Source: Palsa-504 sp963822765 | GTDB taxonomy: Bacteria; Actinomycetota; Actinomycetes; Streptosporangiales; Streptosporangiaceae | Assembly (NCBI GenBank): GCA_963822765.1 | Contig: CAWGJL010000012.1 | Location: 1 to 64,000, forward strand | DNA length: 64,000 bases | Direction: 5' to 3' | Shown: in pieces, positions 8,014-17,966 of the stretch | Layout of the letters: every line of letters starts with the position of its first letter | Position numbering within the stretch: position 1 is the first letter of the stretch | Program-made: the position numbers and the translations under genes | The notes under the pieces: generated by a model | Database searches by the model: none | Told to the model about the DNA's origin: nothing | Seen by the model: only the letters and a program-made list of their open reading frames with translations

Positions 8014-9493
8014 ATGGCCGAGGGCACGGCCGAACTGCGACCACTCCAGGTCGAGATGAACGGCATCAACGTCATCGCCGAGAACGAGCGCAAGGGTCAC
8101 CCGCGCGACCTGTTCTGGCCCTGGTTCGCGGCGAACATCTCGGTGCTCGGCCTCAGCTACGGCGCGTTCGAGCTCGGCTTCGGCATCTCGTTCTGGCAGG
8201 CCCTGGTCGTGGGCGTGGTCGGGATCGTGCTGTCGTTCCTAGCCTGCGGGTTCATCGCGGTGGCGGGCAAGCGCGGCTCGGCCCCGACCATGGTGCTGAG
8301 CCGGGCCGCGTTCGGGGTCAACGGCAACAAGCTCCCCACGGTGATCTCGTGGCTGCTGACCGTGGGCTGGGAGACCGTGCTGGTCATCCTGGCCACGCTG
8401 GCCACCGCCACCGTGTTCCACCGGGTCGGCGTGGGCGGCGGCGACGGGACCAAGGTGATCGCGCTGATCCTGGTCGTGGCGCTGACCATCTTCGGCGGCG
8501 TGATGGGCTTCGACCTGATCATGCGGCTGCAGACCTGGATCACGATCGTGACCGGGGTGTGCACGGTGGTGTTCATCGCGCTGGTGGCGGACAAGATCCA
8601 CTGGCACACGGTGTCCGGCATTCACAGCGGCTCGGCGCAGGCCGTTGTCGGAGCGCTGGTGCTCGTCATGACCGGCTTCGGGCTGGGCTGGGTCAACGTC
8701 GCTGCGGACTACTCCCGGTACCTGCCCCGGCGGTCCTCTGGTGCGGGCGTCATCGGCTGGACCACGTTCGCGTCCTCGCATCGCGCCCATCTTCCTGCTG
8801 GTGTTCGGCCTGCTGCTGGCCGGCTCGTCGAGCAGCCTGAGCTCGGCGATCGGGGCGGACCCGATCGGGGCCCTGGCCACCCTGCTGCCCACCTGGTTCC
8901 TGGTCCCGTTCGCCATCGTGGCCGTGCTCGGCTTGATCGGCGGCTCGGTGCTCGATATCTACTCCTCCGGGCTGGCGATGCTGAGCCTGGGCGTCCGGAT
9001 CCCCAGGTACGCCGCGGCCCTGATCGACGGCACGGTGATGACCCTGGGCAGCATCTACGTGGTGTTCGTGGCGCACAACTTCATCGCCCAGTTCGAGGGC
9101 TTCCTGATCACGCTCGGTGTGCCGATCGCGGCCTGGTGCGGGGTCATGCTGGCCGACGTCGCGCTGCGCCGGCGCGACTACGCCGAGGCCGAGCTGTTCA
9201 CCACGTCCGGGCGTTACGGCGACATCCGCTGGGTCCCGGTCGCGGCCGTGGTGGTCGCCACCGGGATCGGCTGGGGGCTGGTGGTCAACACCAATGCGAG
9301 CTGGCTGACCTGGCAGGGCTACCTGCTCAGCCCGTTCGGCCTGGGCGGCAAGACCGGAGCCTGGGAGTTCGCCAACCTGGGCGTGCTGGTGGCGCTGGCC
9401 ATCGGCTTCGTCGCGCACCTGGTGTTCGGCTGGGCGAGCGTCCGGGCCGAGGAAGCGGTGCCGCAGCCGGCCCCCGCGATCGCCGGAGCATAA
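8014..9493 (+). pseudogene. NCS1-family purine/cytosine-type permease with one frame break
   Basis: Membrane symporter of the nucleobase-cation-symport-1 family. The ATG at 8014 follows a strong AAGGAGG. Frame 1 encodes the N-terminal half, with about six membrane segments and SRAAFGVNGNKLPTVISW plus GWVNVAADYSRYLPR, both NCS1 signatures. Near 8779 the sequence CGTCCTCGCATCGCGCCC carries one base too many: removing one C lets the frame run into IAPIFLLVFGLLLAG and on to the stop at 9493. Both halves together give about 493 residues, normal for the family. The rest is well conserved, so a sequencing error or a very recent mutation is likely. It is co-directional with the SDR gene. Confidence 0.85.
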
Positions 9494-9570
9494 GGCGCGG
9501 AGTCAACAAACGGGTAACCATGTCCGTCTAGCTGTTCTTTTGCCGGGTATATGCCGTTTACTCTGGCTGT

Positions 9571-10947
9571 ATGGGGATGCCGACGACCGCCGTCCGGCGC
9601 CAGCGGACGGGTGAGAGCGCGGTCGTGCGCCGCCGCCGGCGCCGTAAGCGGTGGCGGCAGGGCATGCTGTGGCTGCTGACCGTCGTCACGACCGGGGTCC
9701 TGCTGCTCATCGCCGGGTTCATCAAGGAGATCTCCAAGGTGCCGGCGGTGGCCGGGCCCGCCGCGCTGACCGCGAGCGCGCGGCACACGACGCCCTCGCC
9801 GTCGCGCCTGCGGACGTCGCCGGGTGCCTCCGGGACGACCCGGGACCTTGCCGATCCTGCCTCGGGGCTGTCCTATGCGCTGCTTTCCGCACCGTGGCGG
9901 CAAGGCTGCCCGGGAATCCTGGACACCTCCATGTTCAGCTGGACGGCGGGCGAGAACGCCGTGGCCGGGCGGGTCAACATCGGCGGGACGGTGATCGACT
10001 GGCACGGGAACGCCTGCTCGGGACGGCTGCAGCACGAGTTCGCCTACTCCGGCCCGGCCGACCTGGCGCCGGTCACGATGGGAGTGGCCGACGCGATCGA
10101 GCCGGCGTACTACAACGGGTTGCAGCACGCTCGCACGGTCCAGAGCAGTTCCGCGATGCAGGTCAGCGGACATCAAGCCTGGGTGGTCACGTTCGTGATG
10201 AAGTACAAGGACGCCGCTCGCGACGGCCTGCCCTGGACCAGCGAGAAGGGCGCGGTGGTGGTCGTGGACCGCGGCGCTGGCCAGGCTCCCGCGGTGTTCT
10301 ACACCTCGGTGCCGAACAACCTGGGCACCTCGGACGTCAGCACCCTGGTCAGCTCGCTCCGCCCGGTCGCTGAGGCTAGGCAACCGAGACACTCAGCCCT
10401 GGCTGACGGTGATGTCGCCGCCGCCGCTGTCGATAGTGATCTTGTGGAGGGACGTCGGGCTGGACAGCGACTGCGGGATGCTGATGTTGGCGCCCTGGTT
10501 ATCGGGGGTGGAGATGTCGTACGTGGTGCTGCCCAGCGGGAGGATCACGGTGACGTTGCCCCCTTCCGTGGTGATCTGCAGGTTCTGCGGAACCTGGGTC
10601 AGCGCCAGGGTGACGTCGCCGCCGCCGGTGTCCATGCCGACCAGCGCCGAGGCCACGCCGCTGGCGTCGACGTTGCCGCCCTCGGCGGACATCTGGAGGT
10701 TACCGGTCAGGCCGTTGACGGTCATGTCGCCGCCGCCGGTGTCCACCCGCGTGGTGCCGGTGCCGGTCCAGTCGTCGCCGTTGACGTTGCCGCCCTCGGT
10801 GGCGATCTGGAGGGTGCCGGTCAGCCCGTTGGCGGTCAGGTCGCCGCCGCCGGAATCGAGGCTGCAGGGCGCCGGCCAGGTTGGTGGCGGTCACGTTGCC
10901 GCCGGCCGCCGACAGCGTCATGCCGCTGGAGAAGCCGGACGCCGTGA
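9571..10947 (+). CDS. Membrane-anchored protein of unknown function
   Basis: I do not recognise a family. The N-terminus is strongly basic (RRRRRRKRWRQ, residues 20-30), followed by one hydrophobic segment (about 32-52, LWLLTVVTTGVLLLIAGFI) and a Ser/Thr/Pro-rich linker. A globular part follows (about 95-270) with two Cys (in QGCPG and GNACSG) that could form a disulfide, consistent with a type II anchored ectodomain. The last plausible native residues are near SSLRPVAEA (about base 10380). The frame then runs without a stop through the antisense of the convergent DUF4097 gene to 10947, so the native stop has probably been lost to an indel. The start ATG has TTTACTCT just upstream and little leader. 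Roughly the first 270 residues are credible. Confidence 0.6.
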   Translation: MGMPTTAVRRQRTGESAVVRRRRRRKRWRQGMLWLLTVVTTGVLLLIAGFIKEISKVPAVAGPAALTASARHTTPSPSRLRTSPGASGTTRDLADPASGLSYALLSAPWRQGCPGILDTSMFSWTAGENAVAGRVNIGGTVIDWHGNACSGRLQHEFAYSGPADLAPVTMGVADAIEPAYYNGLQHARTVQSSSAMQVSGHQAWVVTFVMKYKDAARDGLPWTSEKGAVVVVDRGAGQAPAVFYTSVPNNLGTSDVSTLVSSLRPVAEARQPRHSALADGDVAAAAVDSDLVEGRRAGQRLRDADVGALVIGGGDVVRGAAQREDHGDVAPFRGDLQVLRNLGQRQGDVAAAGVHADQRRGHAAGVDVAALGGHLEVTGQAVDGHVAAAGVHPRGAGAGPVVAVDVAALGGDLEGAGQPVGGQVAAAGIEAAGRRPGWWRSRCRRPPTASCRWRSRTP

Positions 10948-11335
10948 TGTTGCCGCCGTTGCTCCACAGGGTGACCGCGGTCTGCGCCGGGACGTCGAGG
11001 GAGGCGCTCATCCCGCAGTTGGTATTGATCCCGGCGCAGCTCATGCCGATGTTAGCGCCGGTCGGCGTGACGCTCTCGCTGATGCCCGGACGGATGAGGC
11101 CGTACTGGACGGTTCCGGTCAGCCGTGCGGTGGTGCTGGCGCCCGGAGCCTGTTGCAGCGTGACGTCGCCGGCGTTGATGTTCACCGCCACCTGGCCGTC
11201 TTGCACGGGGATCGTGTAACTGAACGGGTAGCTCCCGCGGGCCACGGTGGTGACGAGGCTGAAGCCGGTCCAGCCGATCAGGGCCAGGGCCACCGGCACG
11301 CCGACCGCGAGGGCCACCCAGCGGCCGGGCGTCAT
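10393..11335 (-). pseudogene. DUF4097-family beta-repeat membrane protein with frame break
   Basis: A protein with one N-terminal membrane segment (WVALAVGVPVALALIGWTGF) followed by a repetitive beta-structure. Repeats alternate EGGNV and SGGGD/TGGGD turns (for example TEGGNVTVILPL and DTGGGDMTVNGLTGN), as in DUF4097/adhesin-like beta-solenoids. The two halves lie in different frames. The break is near 10862, where NLAGALQ should continue into SLDSGGGD, and removing one base restores it. The joined product would be about 313 aa. It lies directly downstream of the response regulator on the same strand. Sensor kinase, NarL regulator and DUF4097 commonly travel together in actinomycetes, and the protein is probably an envelope output of that module. 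A Pro-rich stretch upstream of 11335 may be a displaced true N-terminus. Confidence 0.8.
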
Positions 11336-11427
11336 GCAGCAGGGGCCCCAGCGGGCCGCGGGGTCCGGCCGGGGGCACCGGGGCCTGGCCGGTGGTGGAC
11401 ATGAAGGTCATCGTGATACCCCGTTCA

Positions 11428-12066
11428 TCAGGTGCCGAGGTAGCGCAGCACGGCGAGGACGCGACGATGGTCGCGGTCGCCGGGCGCCAGCCCGAGTTTG
11501 GTGAAGATGTTGTTGATGTGCTTCTCGACCGCGCCGCCGCCGACCACGAGGGCGTCGGCGATGGCGGTGTTGGACCGGCCTTCGGCCATGAGGGCGAGCA
11601 CCTCGCGTTCGCGCGGGGTGAGCTCGCCGAGCGGGTGGCGGCTGCGGGCCAGCAGCTGCGCGACGACCTCGGGGTCAAGCGCGCTGCCGCCGTCGGCCAC
11701 CCGGGCCAGCGCGTCGAGGAACTCGGCCACGTCGGCCACCCGGTCCTTCAGCAGGTAGCCGACGCCGTGCGGGCGGCCGGAGATCAGCTCGGTGGCGTAC
11801 CGCTCCTCCACCCACTGGGACAGCACGAGCACGCCGACCTTGGGCCAGCGGTCCCGGACCACCAGGGCGGCGCGCAGGCCCTCGTCGGTGAACGTGGGCG
11901 GCATCCGCACGTCGACCACCACCACGTCCGGGGTGTGCTCGGCCACGGCGCGCAGGAACCCCTCGCCGTCGCCCGCGACGGCGGCGACCTCGTGGCCGGC
12001 CTCGGTGAGCAGCCGGGTCAGGCCCTCGCGCAGCAGGACCGAATCCTCCGCGATCACTACCCGCAT
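11428..12066 (-). CDS. NarL/LuxR-type response regulator
   Basis: Cytoplasmic two-component regulator, 212 aa. Receiver domain (residues 1-120): acidic pocket E7/D8, phospho-acceptor D52 in VVDVRMPP, and K107 in YLLKDR. The C-terminal LuxR helix-turn-helix (about 145-205) begins LTPREREVLALMAEG and has the recognition region GAVEKHINNIFTKLGL. The ATG at 12066 overlaps the end of the upstream histidine kinase gene by 10 bp, so the two are translationally coupled and form a cognate pair. The DUF4097 gene downstream is the likely local target or partner. Signal unknown. Confidence 0.93.
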   Translation of the reverse strand: MRVVIAEDSVLLREGLTRLLTEAGHEVAAVAGDGEGFLRAVAEHTPDVVVVDVRMPPTFTDEGLRAALVVRDRWPKVGVLVLSQWVEERYATELISGRPHGVGYLLKDRVADVAEFLDALARVADGGSALDPEVVAQLLARSRHPLGELTPREREVLALMAEGRSNTAIADALVVGGGAVEKHINNIFTKLGLAPGDRDHRRVLAVLRYLGT

Positions 12067-13318
12067 GGCAGTTCCGCCGCGATGATCGTCGGGCCGCCGG
12101 CCGGGGACTCGACCGACAGCCGGCCGTCCACGCCGGATACCCGGTCGGCCAGCCCGGACAGGCCCGGGCTGGTGATGTCGGCGCCGCCGATCCCGTCGTC
12201 GCTGATCATGACGGTGAGCGTGCCCGGGTAGCCGTGGCCTTCCACCACGACCTTGGCGTGGCTGGCCCGGGAGTGCTTGGCCACGTTGGTCAGCGCCTCG
12301 GCCACCACGAAGTAGGCGACCGCCTCGACCGAGGCCCTGGGCCGCACCGGCACGTCGACGTGCACGTCGACCGGCACCGGGCACAGCGCGGCCAGGCCGG
12401 ACAGGGCCGCGTCCAGGCCGCGGTCGGTCAGCACCGGCGGGTGCACGCCCCGGACCAGGTTGCGCAGCTCGGTGAGCGCCTCCTTGGCCTGGACGTGCGC
12501 CTGGTCGACCAGCTCGCGGGCGGCGTCGAGGTCGTCGGCGAACCTCGCCTTGGCCCGGCCGAGCTCCATGGCCAGCGCGACCAGCCGCTGCTGCGCGCCG
12601 TCGTGCAGGTCACGCTCGATCCGCGCGCCGCTCGGCCTCGGCCGCGTCCACCACCCGCTCCCGGCTGGTCTCCAGCTCGGTGACCCGGGCGGCCAGGTCC
12701 CGGCGCGGGCCGAGGAGGCGGCGGGCCAGCGTGCCGTCCGCGACGGCCAGGCCGCGGGTCAGCTGCGGCGCGACGAGCAGCAGCAGGAGACCGAGGAGGA
12801 CGGACGCGGCCAGATCGTGGGCGCCGTGGACAGACCGTGTCGCCGATGGTGGGGCCGCCGCTCGGCATGGCCGGGCCGTAGACCGGCAGCAGCAGCAAGA
12901 TCATGCCCACCGCCCAGGCCGTGACGCTGATCGTGGCGGCTACCGCGCTGACCGGCAGCCGCAGCAGCGCGTAGCCGAGCTCGGCCCAGGTCGCGCCTTC
13001 GCGCCACGTCCGCCAGCGGGGGATGATGCCCGACCGGAAGCCGGCCCGGCCGGGCGAGCCCGGGGCGGGCCAGGCCGGGATCCGCGCGCCGGTAAAGAGG
13101 GCGAACCTGGCTCGCTCGGCCCGGGCGAACCAATGGGCCAGCCGCACCGTCACGCCCAGGAGCGGGAGCCCGACCAGCGCGAAGAAGAGCCCGCCGAACC
13201 CGAAGCCCAGCCCGAAAGCCACGATGAAGATGGCCACGAACCCGAGGAACAGGCCGGACAGGTGCTGGGTCATAGCGAGCCAGGTGCGCGCCGACACCAG
13301 GTCGCGGATCAGGAACAT
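12057..13318 (-). pseudogene. Sensor histidine kinase (HisKA_3) with two frame breaks
   Basis: Membrane sensor kinase partner of the NarL regulator. The N-terminal part has about four hydrophobic segments in two pairs (LFLGFVAIFIVAFGLGFGFG and AVAATISVTAWAVGMILLLL), matching the actinobacterial sensor-domain kinases. A dimerisation/phosphoacceptor helix contains RIERDLHDGAQQRL (phospho-His), and the C-terminal HATPase has EALTNVAKHS and ISDDGIGGAD. The three pieces lie in different frames. Breaks fall near 12832 (after GDTV) and near 12626, where GAGCGGCGCGCGGATC has one G too many. Repairing both gives about 418 residues, normal for the class. Either two assembly errors or a dead sensor beside an intact regulator. 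Confidence 0.83.
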
Positions 13319-13406
13319 GGCACTGACGCTATGACAAGACCAGCCGGGTGGCCATCAGTCCCACCCCCCGGACCGTGGTGAGGCTAACCCCACCATCAAG
13401 GCGCAC

Positions 13407-13430
13407 GCACCACGGCCCGTTCGGCAGAAA
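13407..13430. repeat. 24-bp dispersed repeat, copy 1
   Basis: A segment containing GCACCACGGCCCGTTCGGC followed by AGAAA sits immediately after the stop codon of the mmsA gene (transcribed leftward, stop at 13432). It matches 51873-51896 at 23 of 24 positions. Neither copy is coding. Function unknown. Confidence 0.6.
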
Positions 13431-13431
13431 A

Positions 13432-14931
13432 TTATGTATTGACCGGGAAGCCGAGGTTGACGCCGCCGTGGCTCGGGTCGAGCCAGCGGGAGGTGACCAC
13501 CTTGCCCCGGGTGTAGAAGTGGATGCCTTCGGTCCCGTGCACGTGCGTGTCGCCGAACAGCGAGGCCTTCCAGCCGCCGAAGGAGTAGTAGGCCATCGGC
13601 ACCGGGATCGGCACGTTCACGCCGACCATGCCGATCTCGGCCTCGGACACGAACCGGCGGGCCGCGCCCCCGTCGTTGGTGAAGACGGCCGTGCCGTTGC
13701 CGTACGGGCTGGTGTTGACCAGGTCCACGGCGTCGGCGTAGGTGGGCGCGCGGAGCACGCTGAGAACCGGGCCGAAGATCTCGTCGGTGTAGCAGCTCAT
13801 CTCCGGCGTGACGTGGTCCAGGACGCTCGGGCCGAGCCAGAAGCCCTGCGGGCCCCCGCCGATGACCGGGTGGACACGGCCGTCCACGGCCAGCGTGGCG
13901 CCCTCGCGGACGCCGCTGTCCAGGTAGGAGGCGACCCGGTCCCGGTGCGGCCCGGTGACCAGGGGGCCCATCTCGGACCGTTCGTCGGTGCCGGGACCGA
14001 CGCGCAGGTTCGCGATGCGGTCCTTGATCTTGGCGATGAGCTCGTCACCGATCGGGTCGACGGCCACCACCGCGGAGATCGCCATGCAGCGCTCCCCGGC
14101 CGAGCCGAACCCGGCCGAGGTCGCCGCGTCGGCGGCCAGGTCGAGGTCGGCGTCGGGCAGCACCACCATGTGGTTCTTGGCGCCGCCCAGGGCCTGAACG
14201 CGCTTACCCGCCTTGGTGCCGTTCTCGTAGACGTAGCGGGCGATGGGCGTGGAGCCGACGAAGCTGACCGCGGCGATGTCCGGGTGGGCCAGGATGGCGT
14301 CGACCGCCACCTTGTCGCCCTGGACCACGTTGAACACGCCATCGGGCAGGCCCGCCTCGGCCCACAGCGACGCGATCAGCAGGGACGCGGACGGGTCCTT
14401 CTCCGACGGTTTGAGCACGAACGCGTTACCGCACGCGATGGCCAGCGGGAACATCCACATCGGGACCATGGCCGGGAAGTTGAACGGGGTGATGCCCGCC
14501 ACCACGCCGACCGGCTGACGGATCGAGTAGGAGTCCACGTTGGTGGAGACGTTCTCGGAGTAGCCGCCCTTGAGCAGGTGCGGGATGCCGCACGCGAACT
14601 CGACGACCTCCAGCCCGCGGGCGACCTCGCCCGCGGCGTCGGAGGCGACCTTGCCGTGCTCCTCGGTGATCAGCTTGGCCAGTTCGGTGGCGTGGTCGCG
14701 GACCAGCTCGCGGAACGCGAACAGGGTCGTGGCGCGCCTGGCCAGCGAGACGTGGCGCCAGGTCGCGAAGGCGTCCTTGGCCGCCGCCACCGCCAGGTCG
14801 ACCTCGGCCGGGCTGGCGAAGTCGACCTGGCCGGTGACCTGCCCGGTGGCCGGGTCGTACACGTCGCCGTGCCGTCCGGCTTCACCGCCGGTGGGCTTGC
14901 CGCCGATCCAGTGGGTGATGTGCTTGCTCAC
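13432..14931 (-). CDS. mmsA: CoA-acylating methylmalonate-semialdehyde dehydrogenase
   Basis: NAD- and CoA-dependent oxidation of malonate or methylmalonate semialdehyde to acetyl- or propionyl-CoA, at the end of beta-alanine, valine or inositol breakdown. Length 499 aa, as expected. Seen: ITPFNFPAMVPMWMFPLAIA, KPSEKDPSA (cofactor site), FVGSTPIARYVY, LGGAKNHMVV (Asn in place of the general-base Glu of hydrolytic ALDHs, a mark of the CoA-acylating subfamily), the nucleophile Cys282 in GSAGERCMA, and DEIFGPVLSVLR. The ATG overlaps the stop of the upstream aminotransferase by 4 bp, so they are coupled. With that aminotransferase the expected route is beta-alanine to malonate semialdehyde to acetyl-CoA. 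Confidence 0.94.
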   Translation of the reverse strand: MSKHITHWIGGKPTGGEAGRHGDVYDPATGQVTGQVDFASPAEVDLAVAAAKDAFATWRHVSLARRATTLFAFRELVRDHATELAKLITEEHGKVASDAAGEVARGLEVVEFACGIPHLLKGGYSENVSTNVDSYSIRQPVGVVAGITPFNFPAMVPMWMFPLAIACGNAFVLKPSEKDPSASLLIASLWAEAGLPDGVFNVVQGDKVAVDAILAHPDIAAVSFVGSTPIARYVYENGTKAGKRVQALGGAKNHMVVLPDADLDLAADAATSAGFGSAGERCMAISAVVAVDPIGDELIAKIKDRIANLRVGPGTDERSEMGPLVTGPHRDRVASYLDSGVREGATLAVDGRVHPVIGGGPQGFWLGPSVLDHVTPEMSCYTDEIFGPVLSVLRAPTYADAVDLVNTSPYGNGTAVFTNDGGAARRFVSEAEIGMVGVNVPIPVPMAYYSFGGWKASLFGDTHVHGTEGIHFYTRGKVVTSRWLDPSHGGVNLGFPVNT

Positions 14932-16229
14932 TGAGCGGCCTCGCTGTTGACGGCGGTCAGGGCGTCGATGAGAATCCCCAGGCCCTCCTTGGCCTCGGCC
15001 TCGCTGAGGGTCAGCGGGGGCGCCATCCGCAGCGTGGACCCGTACAGGCCGCCCTTGCCGACCAGCAGCCCGCGCTCCTTGGTGGCCTCGAGCGCGCGGG
15101 CGGCCAGTGACGGGCTCGGCTTTGCTGTCGCGGGGTCGACCAGGTCCACGGCGAACATCAGGCCCTTGCCGCGCACCTCACCGACGACCGGCAGCGTGTT
15201 CGCGACGTCCCTGAGGCCGTCGATGATGAGCCCGCCGGTGACCGCCGCGTTGCGCTGCAGGTCGTGGGACAGCACGTAGTCCAGGGTGGCGTTGCCCGCC
15301 GCGGTGGCGACCGGGTTGCCGCCGAAGGTCGAGATGCCGTTGCCGCGGATGCCGTCGAGCAGTTCGCCGCGGGCCACGACGCCGCCGATGGCGAAGCCGT
15401 TGCCCAGGCCCTTCGCGAACGTCATCGCGTCCGGGGTGATGCCGTGCGCGGAGATGCCCCAGAAGTGCGCGCCGGTGCGGCCCCAGCCGGTCTGCACCTC
15501 ATCGGAGATCAGCAGGATGCCGTGCTCGTCGAGGACTTCCTTGTACGCGGCGAGCAGCCCGTCGGGCGCCATGGTGAACCCGCCCACGCCCTGCACCGGC
15601 TCGGCCAGCAGGCAGCCGACGTCGGCCGGGTGGATGCCGCTGGTGAGCAGGGCCTTGAGGTCGTCCACGCAGGCCTTGATGTAGTCGGCGTCGGACAGAT
15701 GCGCGTAGGGGCCCAGGTGCCGGTCGGTGCCGTGCAGGTAATGGGTGCCGAACGGGTCGTGGCTCGACATCTTCCAGGACGCGACACCAGTCACCGACAC
15801 GGCGCCGAACGAACGTCCGTGATAGCTCCCGCGCATGGCCAGGACCTGGTTGGCGTTGCGCGCCGTCAGGCAGGCCAGCAGCGCGGTCTCGTTCGCCTCG
15901 GTACCGGAGTTGGTGAAGAAAACCTTCGCGTTTTCTATCCCGGATAGCTTGGTGATCTTCTCGGCCAGCTCGATCTGGTTGCGGATGAGGTACAGCGTCG
16001 AGGTGTGCACCACCCCGGAGGCGATCTGCCGTTCGACCGCGTCCCGGACCTCCGGGACGTCGTAGCCGAGCATGTTGGTCAAGATGCCGGCGAAGAAGTC
16101 AAGGTAGCTGCGACCCTGGCCGTCGGTGACCCGGCAGCCCTTGCCGCTGACGATCTCGATCGGCTCGTCGTAATAGATCCCGACCCAGTTGGGGATGACC
16201 GCGCGATGGCGGGCGAGAAGCTCAGACAT
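14928..16229 (-). CDS. Class III omega-aminotransferase (beta-alanine/GABA type)
   Basis: PLP enzyme moving a terminal amino group to an oxoacid acceptor. 433 aa. Seen: NSGTEANETALLACL, GSYHGRSFG, the D243 region ISDEVQTGWGRTG, the Schiff-base Lys273 in TFAKGLGNG, and STFGGNPVATAA. The wording is close to AGXT2-like/4-aminobutyrate aminotransferases. The gene overlaps mmsA downstream by 4 bp and is divergent from a PucR regulator across an 82-bp gap holding a perfect palindrome. Context therefore favours beta-alanine (pyrimidine breakdown) or a related omega-amino acid as substrate. No dihydropyrimidinase or ureidopropionase gene is seen in the window, so the feeder pathway is elsewhere. Confidence 0.9.
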   Translation of the reverse strand: MSELLARHRAVIPNWVGIYYDEPIEIVSGKGCRVTDGQGRSYLDFFAGILTNMLGYDVPEVRDAVERQIASGVVHTSTLYLIRNQIELAEKITKLSGIENAKVFFTNSGTEANETALLACLTARNANQVLAMRGSYHGRSFGAVSVTGVASWKMSSHDPFGTHYLHGTDRHLGPYAHLSDADYIKACVDDLKALLTSGIHPADVGCLLAEPVQGVGGFTMAPDGLLAAYKEVLDEHGILLISDEVQTGWGRTGAHFWGISAHGITPDAMTFAKGLGNGFAIGGVVARGELLDGIRGNGISTFGGNPVATAAGNATLDYVLSHDLQRNAAVTGGLIIDGLRDVANTLPVVGEVRGKGLMFAVDLVDPATAKPSPSLAARALEATKERGLLVGKGGLYGSTLRMAPPLTLSEAEAKEGLGILIDALTAVNSEAAQ

Positions 16230-16267
16230 GGTCCCCAGTCTCCTCCGCCCGGCGGCATCGCCGGAAG

Positions 16268-16280
16268 TGACATCATGTCA
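16268..16280. promoter_or_regulatory. Palindromic operator candidate TGACATCATGTCA
   Basis: Perfect 13-bp palindrome (6-bp arms around C) in the 82-bp gap between the aminotransferase-mmsA operon and the PucR gene. A TACACT -10-like hexamer at 16300-16305 lies 7 bp before the PucR start codon, suggesting leaderless transcription of that gene. A site placed here could control both divergent promoters. The likely ligand is the neighbouring PucR protein (inference). Confidence 0.55.
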
Positions 16281-16311
16281 TGGGTTCCCGCGCCTCTCTT
16301 ACACTATGTAA

Positions 16312-17923
16312 ATGGCTTTGTCGCTCGGCGACGTGCTCGCCCTGGAGGTGTGCCGTCGCGGCCGCCCGGCGGTCGTGGCCGGTGCCGACCGGCTGGACAC
16401 GCCGGTCCGCTGGGTGCACGCGATCGAGCTCACCGACGTGGCCCGGCTGCTGCGGGGCGGCGAGCTGGTGCTCAGCACCGGGATCGCGCTGCCCGACGAC
16501 GACCGGCTGCTGGCCGCCTACGTGACCGAACTGGCCGACGTCGGCGTGGCCGGGCTGGCCGTGGAGCTCGGCCGGCGCTACGCCGGGTCGCTGCCGGGCG
16601 CGCTGGTCGCCGCGGCTGAGCGGACCGGGCTGCCGCTGATCGCGTTCGAGCGCGAGGTGGCGTTCATCGAGATCACCGAGGCGGTGCACGCCCGCATCAT
16701 CGACGCCCAGCTCGACGAGTTGCGGGTCTCCGAGCGCCTGCACGAGATGTTCACCGAGCTGTCGGTGGCGGGGGCCTCGGCGGAGGAGATCGTCCGGCAG
16801 GCGGCGGCCCTGGCCGGGCGGCCGGTGATCCTGGCTGACCTGTCGCACCGGGTGCTGGCCTGCGAGCCGGCCGGGGCCGATCCGGGGCGGCTGCTGAGCG
16901 GCTTCGCGGCGCGGAGCCGTTCGGTCCGCCTGTCCGGGCGGACCTCATTCGACGAGGCGTCCGGCTGGCTGGTGACCCCGGTGGGCGCGCAGGGCGAGGA
17001 CTGGGGCCGGGTGATCCTGGTCTGCGGCGCGGCGCCCTCGTCGGCCGACACCGTGCTCCTGGAGCGGGCGGCCACCACGCTGGCCCTGGGCCGGCTGCTC
17101 ACCCGGCACCGGGAGAGCCTGGAGCGGCAGGCCCACCGGACGCTGATCAGCGGCCTCATCTCCCAGGCGCACGCCGATCCGGCCGAGGCCGCGGTGCGGG
17201 CCCGGGCCCTGGGGGTTCCCGTCGACGGGCGTCAGCTCGTCTCCTTGGTATTGCGGTTCCGCGAGCTGGGGCTCGGCGTTTCGGCACACGCCCGGGTGCT
17301 GGACCTAGCCGACACGGTGGCCGCGGCGTGCCGGGCCGGGCGGATTCCCTCGCTGGTCGGGACGCTGGACGACGCCCGCGCCGGGCGCGATGCTCTCGCT
17401 CGGGCCGCGGGTCGCGGCCGACGAGGTGCTGACCAGCCTGGCCGCCCGGATCAGGGACCGGGCCGGAGTGGACCCGGACGCGCTGGTCATCGGAGTCGGC
17501 GCGGCGGTCGGATCGATCAGGGACGTCCGCCGCTCATTCCTGGAGGCCAGCCAGGTGGCCGACGTGGCCGCGGCCCGTCCCGGCGGCGGCCATGACCGGC
17601 TGTTCTACCGGCTCCCTGACCTGCGCCTGCGCGGCCTGCTCCACCTGCTGCGCGACGACCCGCGGGTGCAGACCTTCGTGGAGCGGGAACTCGGCGCGCT
17701 GCTGGCCGCCGACCCCGGCCTCATCGACGCGCTGGCCGCCTACCTGAACGCCGGCGGCAACAAGGCGGAAGCGGCCAAGGCCGCGCACCTGGCCCGGCCC
17801 ACGTTTTACGAGCGGCTCCGCCGGATCGAGCGGATCTGCGGCACCGACCTCAGCTCGGCCGAATCACGGACGTCGCTCCACGTGGCCCTGCTGGCCCTGA
17901 CCGCTGCCCAGGCCGACCAGTGA
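16312..17923 (+). pseudogene. PucR-family transcriptional regulator with one frame break
   Basis: One-component regulator. The N-terminal PucR domain (about residues 5-125) shows LDTPVRWVHAIELTDVARLL and GGELVLSTG. A GGDEF-like middle domain is followed by a C-terminal PucR helix-turn-helix with AYLNAGGNKAEAAKAAHL and RPTFYERLRRIERI. The first part runs in one frame to about 17385 and the rest in the next. One C too many in GCCGGGCGCGATG at about 17386 explains the break, and the joined protein is about 536 aa. The gene is divergent from the omega-aminotransferase-mmsA operon and probably regulates it. All domains are conserved, so an assembly error is as likely as real loss. Confidence 0.87.
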
Positions 17924-17966
17924 CCGCAGGCGGCCCGCGTCAGCCTATGACCGCGGCTCGCCGGCG

